A DNA stretch of 42,565 nt, taken from positions 1-42,565 of the forward strand of contig JANYGO010000277.1 of assembly GCA_025362325.1 (NCBI GenBank). Reading direction: 5' to 3'. This DNA is from Cyanobacteriota bacterium. Lineage in GTDB: Bacteria; Cyanobacteriota; Cyanobacteriia; Cyanobacteriales; Microcoleaceae. This document shows positions 1 through 7,153 of this stretch, one piece after another. The notes under the pieces are model-generated. The model was given only the letters and a program-made list of their open reading frames with translations. It made no database searches and was not told the DNA's origin. The position numbers were made by a program, and so were the translations under genes. Each line of letters opens with the position of its first letter. Positions within the stretch are counted from its first letter, which is position 1.

Positions 1-285
1 GGTGCGAAAGTAATCTTGCAGTCTGATGCAGAGTTGGTTTTAGCCAAACATTTATTGCAGTTGAGTGAAGTGATAAATGCTGTTGAGGGCGATTTATTGG
101 CGAATCGAATTTGTCAGTATTTGTTTGAATTGAGTCAAAAGTACAATCAATTTTTTGAGCAGTGTCAGGTGTTGAAATCTGAGGAACCGCTGCGGACTTC
201 GCGGTTAATTTTGTGCGATTTGACGGCGCGGACTTTGAAATTGGGGTTGGGATTGTTAGGAATTCAGGTGTTAGAAAGAATGTAA
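1..285 (+). CDS. argS: Arginyl-tRNA synthetase, C-terminal fragment (5' end outside window)
   Basis: Charges tRNA-Arg with arginine in the cytoplasm. Frame 1 is open from the first base, so the gene starts to the left of the window; only about 94 codons are visible. They match the class Ia anticodon-binding (DALR) domain: an LAKHLLQL helix, then [19 protein letters not shown], a conserved [19 protein letters not shown] segment and the typical ending [11 protein letters not shown]. The ending resembles ArgS proteins, which commonly finish with LLGI...ERM. The TTG at 16 is internal and not a start. The next genes lie on the opposite strand, converging on it. Confidence 0.93.
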   Translation, partial: GAKVILQSDAELVLAKHLLQLSEVINAVEGDLLANRICQYLFELSQKYNQFFEQCQVLKSEEPLRTSRLILCDLTARTLKLGLGLLGIQVLERM

Positions 286-307
286 TCTAAGGTTGGTAGT
301 GAGGACT

Positions 308-538
308 TTAGTCCTCATCTTGTATTTCTTCTGTATCAATTCCATCCCACAGTTCAGAAAGCGGTATAGTCTGCCCTGTCATTGCTTCGTGCCATCCTTG
401 ACGAAAACACTCTTCTGCTGACTTCAGTGGTTCACTATCAGAGATAACAGTGACGCGAACCGTATGGCCAGCTAGTTCTGAAGCATGGGTAAGAATTTCT
501 TCCCATCCTCCCTCTAGTTCTAGTCTTTGTAGTGTCAT
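308..538 (-). CDS. Small antitoxin-like protein, paralogue of the 951-1169 product
   Basis: 76 residues, not matched to a named family. It aligns along its length with the 72-residue product of 951-1169: both have LELEG.WEEIL near the N-terminus, a V(R)V(I/T)V strand, a (C/S)FRQ.W motif and a C-terminal SELW(D/E)GID. It lies 18 bp downstream of the toxin gene, so it is probably the third gene of the same transcript. Proteins of this type beside RelE/ParE toxins act as antitoxins that bind and neutralise the toxin and often repress their own promoter; that role is inferred. No clear ribosome site precedes the ATG. The 3' end runs into a dispersed AGGACTTTAGTCCT palindrome, which supplies its last codons. 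Confidence 0.7.
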   Translation of the reverse strand: MTLQRLELEGGWEEILTHASELAGHTVRVTVISDSEPLKSAEECFRQGWHEAMTGQTIPLSELWDGIDTEEIQDED

Positions 539-556
539 TTTTTGTGATTTTAATTT

Positions 557-961
557 TTAACCCTCAGCGCGATCGCTACCCTCTTGATCTTGTATTTCTT
601 CAGGAATAATGGCATCATTCAACTGACTGATAATTTGTAAAATTTGTTCTGCTGAAATATCCACTTGTTCGGATTTTGCATAAATACTCATCAAGAAGAT
701 TGCTGTAGGCATTTGAACGTAATATATCAGTCGATAGCCAGCACTTTTGCCCTTTTTGAGATCGGTGTTTTTGACTCGCACCTTAAACACAATATCATTA
801 ATTCCCGGTATTCGATTTCCCGGCAATTCTCCAGCTTGAAGTTGTTCAACAATCGGTTGAACATCAGAGCGAATGTGGCGGTACTTTTTGGACAGTGCGC
901 GTAAATTGTGCTTAAATTCATCGGCAAAGTACACCTTAACTGAAGAAGACTCACTCTGCAT
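557..961 (-). CDS. RelE/ParE-superfamily toxin
   Basis: 134 residues from the ATG at 959-961 (a TTG lies one codon upstream). Early residues VYFADEFKHNLRALSKKY and YRHIRSDVQPIVEQLQAG form the helical hairpin of the RelE/ParE fold. The central FKVRVKN.DLKKGKSAGYRLIYYV and the ending LMSIYAKSEQVDISAEQI are typical of the cyanobacterial RelE-like mRNA interferase group. The family usually cleaves mRNA at the ribosome or, in ParE relatives, poisons gyrase; which applies here cannot be told. It overlaps the upstream antitoxin by 11 bp (ATG inside that gene's end), implying translational coupling. The C-terminus carries an acidic tail beyond the usual domain end. Confidence 0.85.
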   Translation of the reverse strand: MQSESSSVKVYFADEFKHNLRALSKKYRHIRSDVQPIVEQLQAGELPGNRIPGINDIVFKVRVKNTDLKKGKSAGYRLIYYVQMPTAIFLMSIYAKSEQVDISAEQILQIISQLNDAIIPEEIQDQEGSDRAEG

Positions 962-1169
962 CAATACCTTCCCACAGTTCCGATACAGGTCTAGTTTTCC
1001 CGGTCTTTATTTCGAGCCATGCTTGCCGAAAGCTCTCTTCTGGAGATGGGAGTGTCTCTTCATCTTCGTTAGCAAGAACAATAACGCGAACTCGGCGACC
1101 GGCAAATTTGGCTGATTGGGCGAGAATTTCTTCCCAGGTTCCCTCTAGTTCTAACACTTGTGCTGTCAT
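951..1169 (-). CDS. Antitoxin of the RelE/ParE-type pair
   Basis: 72 residues. First gene of the minus-strand unit and overlapping the toxin start by 11 bp, the usual antitoxin-toxin order. Features seen: LELEGTWEEILAQSAKFAGRRVRVIVL at the N-terminus, which could form a beta/helix DNA-binding or dimer unit, and an acidic C-terminal half ending in SELWEGIDAE, likely the toxin-wrapping segment. A second, diverged copy lies after the toxin (308-538). Autoregulation is expected for such pairs, but no clear operator was identified in the 1170-1252 spacer. Confidence 0.75.
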   Translation of the reverse strand: MTAQVLELEGTWEEILAQSAKFAGRRVRVIVLANEDEETLPSPEESFRQAWLEIKTGKTRPVSELWEGIDAE

Positions 1170-1252
1170 TTTTTTGATGGAATTGTGTATGACTAAGTTT
1201 ATTTTAGCACAGGAACAAGTGCGCTCTAGTACAATGACAGTAACTTAAGGAA

Positions 1253-2275
1253 TTATGTAGAAGAATTTAGAATTACTTTAATACCTTTTTCCACTCTCTG
1301 AATTTCTGTCCATTGCGAATCAATCCAGGCTCTTTCAGCCTGACGTTGTGCAGGTGTTTCTTGCTGATATCTATCTTGCTTTTCCAGAAATTCATTGTAA
1401 AATATCATGGCTTCAACCAAAGCTTGACTTCCTAATTTCAATCTGTCATCAAAGATTGAATTGATGAAATTATCGATCGCGGTTGAAACCTGCTTTTTGA
1501 AATTTACAACCTCTTCCCAGAAAAGATCACCTAAACGGTATTTGGATAAATTATCCAGAGCCGGACTAAGTGCAGACCTCAGTGATTTGGTATTCTCAGG
1601 CAAGTAAACTGTCGGCTGCTCAAATTTATTTGCTATTTGACTAAAAGTTAAATTCATGTGATGATTCCACACAGCTTTTGTCTGCTTATCTAAAATTCCG
1701 AAACACTGCGTAATCACTTTTAAGTTGATCGTGCTAAGGTCTTGATAAACCAGATCCAAGCTCCGCTTAATAATTGGATTTATTTCCATGCAAACAAGAT
1801 TAACAGCCAGGGGAATATCTTTAAGACAATAATCTTTTTCTTTCCAGCCAATTCCTTTTTTGTGTTTTTGGGCTGCATCAATAAACCACTTCTGTTTCAC
1901 ACGGACATCAAATATTTTATCCCAATAATCTTGAGATTCAGCGAGCGCCGAACTTTGACATTGACGACCTAGTTCATTAATTCTGACATGACAGCCGCTC
2001 AGTTCCCCAAGCTGTTGCCATATTTCCTGTTTTGAAGCTTGGACAATCCCAAGTTTGCAAGTCCAAACGTCTTCAGCGCGATCGATATCGTTTCGGCATT
2101 TTTGCACAACTTTCTCAAGTCGGGTGGCTGATTCCCTCAATTCATCAAACCCAGGCTGGACAGACTTAATTACGGTTGTAGCAGATTCTTTAATCTCTAA
2201 GGATTTATGCTCGTCCGCCGCGACGAGAGCCGCATATTGGGCGATGTTCTGAAATGCTTTCATGAATTCGTTCAT
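1253..2275 (-). CDS. Unrecognised 340-residue helical protein
   Basis: Not confidently recognised. The translation is soluble-looking, rich in predicted helix and without membrane segments; residues about 45-75 (SATRLEKVVQKCRNDIDRAEDVW) look like a short coiled coil. The C-terminal stretch YNEFLEKQDRYQQETPAQRQAERAWID is reminiscent of the C-terminal stalk of bacterial dynamin-like proteins, but no GTPase P-loop (GxxxxGKS/T) is present, so the resemblance is a weak hint only. It starts 90 bp from the divergent gene at 2366, across an AT-rich palindromic promoter region, suggesting the two work together. M1 at 2275 and M5 at 2263 are both possible starts; neither has a strong ribosome site. Confidence 0.7.
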   Translation of the reverse strand: MNEFMKAFQNIAQYAALVAADEHKSLEIKESATTVIKSVQPGFDELRESATRLEKVVQKCRNDIDRAEDVWTCKLGIVQASKQEIWQQLGELSGCHVRINELGRQCQSSALAESQDYWDKIFDVRVKQKWFIDAAQKHKKGIGWKEKDYCLKDIPLAVNLVCMEINPIIKRSLDLVYQDLSTINLKVITQCFGILDKQTKAVWNHHMNLTFSQIANKFEQPTVYLPENTKSLRSALSPALDNLSKYRLGDLFWEEVVNFKKQVSTAIDNFINSIFDDRLKLGSQALVEAMIFYNEFLEKQDRYQQETPAQRQAERAWIDSQWTEIQRVEKGIKVILNSST

Positions 2276-2318
2276 TTAAGTAATTCCACTGTAGACTGAC
2301 AGAGTTAACCATAATCAT

Positions 2319-2330
2319 ATAATATATTAT
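2319..2330. promoter_or_regulatory. AT palindrome with back-to-back -10 boxes between divergent genes
   Basis: A perfect 14 bp palindrome, TATAATATATTATA (2318-2331), gives TATAAT on both strands. For the rightward gene, CTGACA at 2296-2301 lies 16 bp upstream of TATAAT at 2318-2323, a reasonable sigma70 promoter about 43 bp ahead of the ATG at 2366. The leftward promoter lacks an obvious -35. Confidence 0.5.
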
Positions 2331-2365
2331 AATGTGTAACATTAATCGCTATTTAGGTAAAAAAT

Positions 2366-3631
2366 ATGGTTTTTGTGTTTCCTCCTCACATACAGGCTGG
2401 TATCATCTCCGGCACTTATGAAGTCGTGAAGAATAGTGCAGGACTATTATTGGGAATTGCTAGAGACAGGGCAACAGGTCACTTTGTAGGTGCCGCAATT
2501 GGGATGGTTGCCGAGCCGTTGTTAGCTATTCCAGATTTTGTATTAGGTGTAGGGCAAATGGTTCAAACAGATATGGGTTTTAAAGAAACTTACAAAAGAC
2601 TAGATGTGATTCAGTATGGCTTAAACTCTCTCGCGGCTAATGTGGGCATTCTGTCAGCATCTACTGCCGTCATTGGTGTCGGCGTGGTGGCCATAGCTGC
2701 AATGTCAGCCGTTAATCTTCATCAAACTTTGAAAATGAGGGAAGAGATTAAGGAATTGAAGCTAACAGTTACACAAGGATTTATTAGTATAGAGGCACTG
2801 CTAAAAAACGAGAAAGCAGAAGTTATTGCTGAAATTAAACTGTTAGCTGAAAGCATTAATTTTGAGCAACATCGTTTAATCTTAAGTCGAGCTTATCAGA
2901 AATTCGATCAAGCACAGAGACTAATTAAAAATGCTTTATTAATGGAAGATAAACATACCCGAAATTCTACCTTAACAAGTGCACAACACATTTTAGCTAA
3001 TGCTTTAGCTGACTATAATAATCCTGAGTTATTCAGAGCCACTTGTGCAGTTGGACATCTTCGTAGAGTTGAATGTGCTTGGGCAATTGAGCAGACAATT
3101 TCATTAACTTATCAATTGCTGAACGAGCCTGCGTCTCTAAGTAATTCCCTTTCACACCTCCAAGAAAGAATACGCCAAGACATTCTCACCGTTATTGAGC
3201 GCTGCACAAAAGATGAAATTGATTTTATATTTCCAGAAATCACACGGATTTATAGTCAGGATTTAGCAGTTTTAAACTCTTGGCAAGATCAGGTAGATTG
3301 GATGCTAAGTTTATCGCCTGATGAGCGTAAACAATTGGCTAGTTTAAATATCGAAAATACACCAGTTTCAAAGACTCATGAAGAAGTTGCTATAGTAGCA
3401 GAACCACAAGAAATTGTGCTCTACCAAAACTTGCAACAAAAATCCCACTTCAAATCGCTACTGGATCAATTACGATTTTTGATCAAACCTAGCTTGCGTC
3501 AACAACACGAATCTTATATCAGTCAAAAAGCCAATACCTCTGGCTATAAAGCTTTAGCCCCCTCAAGTTGGCAAGAAATCAATGATTTAACTGTTGCTAA
3601 TCTTTACTGGTATTTTCAAAGCATGGAGTGA
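2366..3631 (+). CDS. Unrecognised 421-residue protein with one hydrophobic segment
   Basis: Not recognised. The N-terminal 70 residues are glycine/alanine-rich and amphipathic (VGAAIGMVAEPLLAIPDFVLGVG, about 41-63). Residues about 93-117 form a clear membrane-spanning stretch (GILSASTAVIGVGVVAIAAM). Then comes a long charged helix (about 122-165, KMREEIKELKLTVTQ) and a mostly helical, likely cytoplasmic, C-terminal 250 residues. Small hydrophobic helix plus helical body is a shape shared with membrane-acting effectors and with membrane-tethered scaffolds, but nothing here proves either. A small ribosome site (AGGT) precedes the ATG. It pairs divergently with the 1253-2275 gene. Confidence 0.75.
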   Translation: MVFVFPPHIQAGIISGTYEVVKNSAGLLLGIARDRATGHFVGAAIGMVAEPLLAIPDFVLGVGQMVQTDMGFKETYKRLDVIQYGLNSLAANVGILSASTAVIGVGVVAIAAMSAVNLHQTLKMREEIKELKLTVTQGFISIEALLKNEKAEVIAEIKLLAESINFEQHRLILSRAYQKFDQAQRLIKNALLMEDKHTRNSTLTSAQHILANALADYNNPELFRATCAVGHLRRVECAWAIEQTISLTYQLLNEPASLSNSLSHLQERIRQDILTVIERCTKDEIDFIFPEITRIYSQDLAVLNSWQDQVDWMLSLSPDERKQLASLNIENTPVSKTHEEVAIVAEPQEIVLYQNLQQKSHFKSLLDQLRFLIKPSLRQQHESYISQKANTSGYKALAPSSWQEINDLTVANLYWYFQSME

Positions 3632-3677
3632 AGTTTAAAATATATAGGTTGGGTTGAGTTTCTCGTTACTCAACTCT

Positions 3678-4529
3678 TCATTTCAAATAAGGTGTTTTGT
3701 TAACAACCAAACTCTGCAAGATGCCTTTAAACATGGTTACGACAATTTGGCGATCGTTATCTCTCACAAAAATATCGTAGTTCGGACTTGAGTTAATTTC
3801 AATTAACCAATACGCTCCTTTTGTATCCAGCGCGATGTCAAAGCCAGCATAGTCGATCGCCATTTCCGCAAAAACAGGCCTCACAAAATCTTCTATTTCC
3901 GCAATAACCCTTGAATTAGTTATATGTTGAGCTTTTGCACCTTCCCAGTGCAGCGGGCTCAGATTACCCGCAAACTCAGCCTGAGACTTGTCTTTTGCGT
4001 ACAGCAAAACCAGCTTTTCTTTGCAGAATACCGCCCGATATTCGTGTTCGATTGCGATATACTCTTGAGCTAGCGCCACATAGTCATAATCTTTGCTGTT
4101 GACGTTAAATATAATTTCTAAGCTTTCTTTAATTTGCTCTCCACTTTGACACAAAAAAACATTGTTACCGCCAGAACCGCGATTTCTTTTAACGATCACC
4201 GGAAAAGCAAAATTTTTGTTAACTTCTAAAACTATTGATTCAATATCGGGAAAGCTCAAATATTTTTGATACTTATCCTCGCAGTGAGGCGAGACGAAGC
4301 TGAGAGTTTTGGGAGTATTTATCTGGTGTTTTAAAAGTTGATAAGTATATTCTTTGTCTTTAAAAATTTGTGCTAATGACCCGCTATCAAATGCCGTCAT
4401 GTAATTGACAAAAAAATAATCCTCGCCGCCATGTCTGATTCTAATCAAGTTTTGGGAATGATGCAGGATTTCGTAAGGGATATTTAATTCTTGACAAGCT
4501 TCGAGAAGGAGACTGATATTTGTCAGCAT
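3678..4529 (-). CDS. ATP-grasp ligase, RimK/cyanophycin-synthetase-like
   Basis: 283 residues. ATP-grasp enzymes form an acylphosphate and join it to an amine. Visible: a lid/P-loop region PVIVKRNRGSGGNNVFL (about 111-127), an adenine-contacting ALAQEYIAIEHEYRAVF stretch, and a metal-binding end DYAGFDIAL....YWLIEINSSPNYDIF containing the Asp and the paired E-N ligands of the fold. The N-terminal 60 residues resemble the small pre-ATP-grasp domain. The nearest flavour is RimK-type peptide ligation or tail addition, but the acceptor is unknown. It stands alone, with no precursor peptide, transporter or partner enzyme beside it. Its end is separated by only about 45 bp from the convergent 2366-3631 gene. 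Confidence 0.8.
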   Translation of the reverse strand: MLTNISLLLEACQELNIPYEILHHSQNLIRIRHGGEDYFFVNYMTAFDSGSLAQIFKDKEYTYQLLKHQINTPKTLSFVSPHCEDKYQKYLSFPDIESIVLEVNKNFAFPVIVKRNRGSGGNNVFLCQSGEQIKESLEIIFNVNSKDYDYVALAQEYIAIEHEYRAVFCKEKLVLLYAKDKSQAEFAGNLSPLHWEGAKAQHITNSRVIAEIEDFVRPVFAEMAIDYAGFDIALDTKGAYWLIEINSSPNYDIFVRDNDRQIVVTMFKGILQSLVVNKTPYLK

Positions 4530-4573
4530 AAATTGAACAGTATAAATTTTTAGAACTTAAGCGCCCTGACCTC

Positions 4574-4637
4574 AGAAACCGGGTTTCTTTGACTATTTTT
4601 TGTCACTCTTCGCAAAACTCGTAGAAACCCGGTTTCT
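4574..4637. repeat. Inverted pair of AGAAACCSGGTTTCT repeats
   Basis: AGAAACCGGGTTTCT at 4574-4588 and AGAAACCCGGTTTCT at 4623-4637 are reverse complements of one another separated by 34 bp. Each is also nearly palindromic. Related copies occur near 22776-22790 and 22862-22875. It is a dispersed hairpin repeat of the genome rather than a gene-specific site. Confidence 0.8.
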
Positions 4638-4717
4638 AGCCACCATGTGTAAGCCCTGATTTTTTGCATTCACACTGTACCACAGGAGGAAGCAATCAGC
4701 ATAAAAGGGCGATCGCC

Positions 4718-5149
4718 TTACCTACTGACTGCTTTGTCAGATGCACTTTCTTCTGGCAAAACATAGAAATCAACATCGATTTCTGCATTCAGTTTAGCTG
4801 CCTGAGCGACAATATCTGGATCGAAATGGATGGCTGGTACACTGCCTCTTCGATAATAAATGACACAAGCAATCTCCGCAGCATAACACTTGCACAACTC
4901 TAGCAAAGGAACCCACCCGGCCTGAAGCTGTTCTAAAACCGAATTAATGTGTTCTTCTAAGTCAGCAGATTTTTCCATTTGAGAATACACGCTCCAACCG
5001 TTTTCCTTACGCCGCATAATACCCCTAGAATTAATTGAGTCCCCTTTCCTCCAAGTTTTAGTTGGTTTGATGCTTACCTTTGCAGTCACTTCGTCTGGAT
5101 CTAATTCCATTCCTGTCAGCATAAAGTAAGCGTAAATTTCTGAATCCAT
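4718..5149 (-). CDS. DUF4279-type protein, probable immunity partner
   Basis: 143 residues. The start EIYAYFMLTGMELDPDEVTAKVSIKPTKTWRKGDS, the central ENGWSVYSQ...ADLEEHINSVLEQL and the ending LNAEIDVDFYVLP fit the DUF4279 pattern (recognised by eye). It begins 22 bp after the toxin-33-type gene with a strong AGGAGG ribosome site just before the ATG. An abundant small protein made from the same message directly after a toxin domain is usually its immunity protein; that role is inferred. It is the last gene of the minus-strand run that starts with the XRE regulator. Confidence 0.75.
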   Translation of the reverse strand: MDSEIYAYFMLTGMELDPDEVTAKVSIKPTKTWRKGDSINSRGIMRRKENGWSVYSQMEKSADLEEHINSVLEQLQAGWVPLLELCKCYAAEIACVIYYRRGSVPAIHFDPDIVAQAAKLNAEIDVDFYVLPEESASDKAVSR

Positions 5150-5171
5150 CTGCCCCCTCCTCTTCTATAGA

Positions 5172-5411
5172 TTAAAAATCATTAATATTTAAACCCGTGA
5201 ATTCACCAGCCCCGATACCACCTTTAGGTTTAACATAAATATTCCCTTCTGTGTCTTTGTAGAGGTCTCTTTTTGAAGCATTGCGTTTACCTTTGAGTAG
5301 ATGAATGTTTTCACCCCCTCTCTGAAGCCTCTCGATATCATCAACAGTCAGCAGCTTGTCTTGTCTCCAGTTTCGCTCTTCTTCACTATTCCCTAAATCT
5401 GTTTCCGTCAT
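5172..5411 (-). CDS. Stand-alone polymorphic toxin type 33-like domain
   Basis: 79 residues. The C-terminal 45 residues (HLLKGKRNASKRDLYKDTEGNIYVKPKGGIGAGEFTGLNIND; key parts LKG, DLYKD, GNIYVKPKGG, GLNI) match my memory of the Bacterial toxin 33 tip domain of polymorphic toxins. Here it is a free-standing short gene without the long delivery part (no RHS, hemagglutinin or secretion domain), preceded by a charged 30-residue leader. It is either a displaced toxin cartridge or an intracellular version of the domain. It sits 63 bp after the ImmA/IrrE gene and 22 bp before the DUF4279 gene, all same strand. The activity of this toxin family is not certain. Confidence 0.7.
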   Translation of the reverse strand: MTETDLGNSEEERNWRQDKLLTVDDIERLQRGGENIHLLKGKRNASKRDLYKDTEGNIYVKPKGGIGAGEFTGLNINDF

Positions 5412-5474
5412 TCCTCACACCCATAAAAATTTGAGATTCGAGAATCTCTCTCAAACCTCAAATTAAATCCTATT

Positions 5475-6164
5475 CTATCCGAACAACCGCTGCTGTCCGT
5501 TTGCAGCATCTTTCCCCGCGTAAATCTCGCGGGTTCCCTTAGGAATGTAAATCCAATCGAACTCTTGCAGGCGGTTGGTCAAATTGGAAATGCTCACTCC
5601 CAATTCGTCTCTAAGTTTGTATAAATGCGACCATTTGGTTAAATCGCGTCCCTGTCTTTTTTCCTCCAAAATACACCGAGGCATCAACAAACAGCTTGCA
5701 AAATATTGCGCTTGCCATTCGATCGACGCAATCTTGGTATTGGCGATCGCACCCCGACACACAAACGGTTCCTCGACATCAGACGCTGTTTCTTCTGCAT
5801 TATCTAAGTTTAGTTCCAACTGTTCCACAGTGCCGTCTGCTTCGTCTTGATTGACGTGCAGCACCCAGTGGCCGATTTCGTGGGCGATCGTCGATTCGAT
5901 GAAGCCTGGGGGTTTTTCCAGAATCTGTTCGTTGATTTCGATTAACCGCTGCTGGGGTAAAATCCTCGCAGCGATCGCACCTTCTTCATCCGGTTCAATG
6001 CACTCCCAAACTACGCCCAAATCCAGAAAATCAGCAACCGTTGTCGCATCAAAAGGCCATCTCGGAGCAAAATTTTGCGTTTTCTGCATCTGCATCAAGA
6101 TGTCATTTGCCAAACGCTCGATCGTTTCTTTGGGATAGAAGCAATACGGCTTAAAAATACTCAC
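5475..6164 (-). CDS. ImmA/IrrE-family metallo-endopeptidase
   Basis: 229 residues from a GTG start (6162-6164) with AGAGAGG upstream. The zinc-protease motif HEIGHWVLH (HExxH) follows ESTIA at about residue 90-98, typical of ImmA/IrrE (COG2856) proteins that cut XRE-type repressors to switch on stress or mobile-element genes. After the motif there is an insert rich in acidic residues, then EWQAQYFASCLLMP, the conserved helix that supplies the third zinc ligand region, and a C-terminal LRDELGVSISNLTNRLQEF segment. It lies 15 bp downstream of the XRE gene. The partner repressor is therefore its likely substrate (inference from ImmR/ImmA and DdrO/IrrE pairs). Confidence 0.9.
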   Translation of the reverse strand: MSIFKPYCFYPKETIERLANDILMQMQKTQNFAPRWPFDATTVADFLDLGVVWECIEPDEEGAIAARILPQQRLIEINEQILEKPPGFIESTIAHEIGHWVLHVNQDEADGTVEQLELNLDNAEETASDVEEPFVCRGAIANTKIASIEWQAQYFASCLLMPRCILEEKRQGRDLTKWSHLYKLRDELGVSISNLTNRLQEFDWIYIPKGTREIYAGKDAANGQQRLFG

Positions 6165-6179
6165 TATGAGGGGCCTCTC

Positions 6180-6503
6180 TTACGCTTCAAAAGACTGTTT
6201 GAGCCAATCTGGATTTTCTTGCATCCGGCGGAAAAGAGCCTGCATTTCCTTCGGATTCTGCTTCAGCAGCGCTTCGTACTGCTGCGGCAGTCTCCCCGCC
6301 AAGAAAATCAATTCCTCTTCGTTTATGTCTAGATTCCGCGCTAATGCTCGGATTACGTCCTCTTTTGGCGCATAATCCGCTCGATCGTTCTCCAACTTCG
6401 ACAAATAAGTAAAATCCACACTTAGCATAGCAGCAAGCTCACGTTGTGAGTAAGCCTTATCCTTGCGAGCTTGACGGATCAGTCTTCCAAATGTTTGTTC
6501 CAC
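6180..6503 (-). CDS. XRE-family transcriptional repressor
   Basis: 107 residues from the GTG at 6501-6503, chosen because an AGGAGGCG ribosome site lies 5-8 bases upstream; the frame is open further up but without such a site. Residues about 4-60 form a Cro/CI helix-turn-helix: FGRLIRQARKDKAYSQRELAAMLSVDFTYLSKLENDRA. The remainder (PQQYEALLKQNPKEMQALFRRM) is a helical dimer or protease-sensitive tail, as in repressors controlled by ImmA/IrrE proteases. It is the first gene of the minus-strand unit and is divergent from the 6756-10531 genes; the spacer carries two matching inverted repeats that are its likely operators. Confidence 0.9.
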   Translation of the reverse strand: MEQTFGRLIRQARKDKAYSQRELAAMLSVDFTYLSKLENDRADYAPKEDVIRALARNLDINEEELIFLAGRLPQQYEALLKQNPKEMQALFRRMQENPDWLKQSFEA

Positions 6504-6562
6504 GGTTTTTCGCCTCCTGACAAGCATTCTAGCCTGTTTTGATGAAAACTTCAACAAAATAC

Positions 6563-6578
6563 TTGACGGGAAAATCAA
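6563..6578. promoter_or_regulatory. Candidate XRE operator O1 (TTGA-N8-TCAA)
   Basis: TTGACGGGAAAATCAA covers the rightward -35 box and part of its spacer. It has the same half-sites and spacing as O2 at 6600-6615. Confidence 0.5.
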
Positions 6579-6591
6579 CATACGTTACTAT
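6563..6591 (+). promoter_or_regulatory. Rightward sigma70-type promoter for 6756-10531
   Basis: TTGACG (6563-6568), a 17 bp spacer and TACTAT (6586-6591). Transcription would start near 6598, leaving an untranslated leader of about 155 bases before the ATG at 6756. Confidence 0.6.
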
Positions 6592-6615
6592 AAATTTAGT
6601 TGACGCTTTAGTCAA
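6587..6615 (-). promoter_or_regulatory. Leftward sigma70-type promoter for the XRE/ImmA unit
   Basis: On the minus strand TTGACT (6615-6610), a 17 bp spacer and TATAGT (6592-6587). It overlaps the rightward promoter and uses half of an inverted repeat as its -35 box, so one bound repressor could shut both. Confidence 0.6.
6600..6615. promoter_or_regulatory. Candidate XRE operator O2 (TTGA-N8-TCAA)
   Basis: TTGACGCTTTAGTCAA, within the longer inverted repeat AGTTGAC-N6-GTCAACT (6598-6617). It covers the leftward -35 and the predicted rightward start site. The distance between O1 and O2 is 37 bp. Confidence 0.6.
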
Positions 6616-6665
6616 CTGTCTTGGCCGCACTGCTGTGGTAAAAAGTGGAAATAATCTAAGAAACA

Positions 6666-6679
6666 CGCTATATATAGCG
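6666..6679. repeat. 14 bp perfect palindrome in the 6756 leader
   Basis: CGCTATATATAGCG, inside the predicted 5' leader. It could be a further protein-binding site or a small RNA hairpin; nothing more can be said. Confidence 0.4.
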
Positions 6680-6755
6680 CTGCAAACTTGAGAGGAGCGC
6701 TCGCCACCCGGATCTAAACCCTTGTACGCAGCAAATAAGGAGGAACAGATAGCAA

Positions 6756-7022
6756 ATGCTGAGAACCTGGACAGACACGCATTACAAGCTCGAAGACGAT
6801 GACTGGCTATACATCGCCACCCACGAAGAACAAAGCTCAGCCTCACTGGTTTGTCCGGGCTACGCGCGGGATGGCGAAGGCTTTAGCATCCACTTCACCC
6901 CAGCCCACCTAGAAACCTTGGAGCATTTGCTCGCCGCGCTGCGGATTATTAAAGCTCAACAAGAGGCGATGCTTGAGTATACATATCCAGAACCAAAAGC
7001 GACAACACATCTCATTCGGTAA
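6756..7022 (+). CDS. Unrecognised 88-residue protein, first gene of the divergent operon
   Basis: Not recognised. It has a strong AAGGAGG ribosome site about 10-15 bases ahead of the ATG. The protein is acidic in its first half (YKLEDDDWLYIATHEEQ) and helical in the second (HLETLEHLLAALRIIKAQQEAMLEYTYPE). No membrane segment, signal peptide or metal motif is visible. It is followed by a spacer of about 130 bp carrying GTAACGGAT-type repeats, so co-transcription with 7154-7855 is likely but not certain. Confidence 0.7.
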   Translation: MLRTWTDTHYKLEDDDWLYIATHEEQSSASLVCPGYARDGEGFSIHFTPAHLETLEHLLAALRIIKAQQEAMLEYTYPEPKATTHLIR

Positions 7023-7031
7023 TCAATCGAA

Positions 7032-7080
7032 GGAAGTTCGGCAACGGATTGTGTAACGGATTTAACGGATGTAACGGATT
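7032..7080 (+). repeat. 9-mer repeat tract (TAACGGATT/G), copy 1
   Basis: GGAAGTTCGGCAACGGATTG followed by several TAACGGAT units. The same leader and units recur at 12782-12847, so this is a dispersed repeat with a variable number of units. Confidence 0.75.
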
Positions 7081-7153
7081 ACCAATTACCGATTACTAAT
7101 TGTCTGTAAATCAAGTGTCTGTAAATCAAGAAAGAACTCAGGGAAAACGAACA

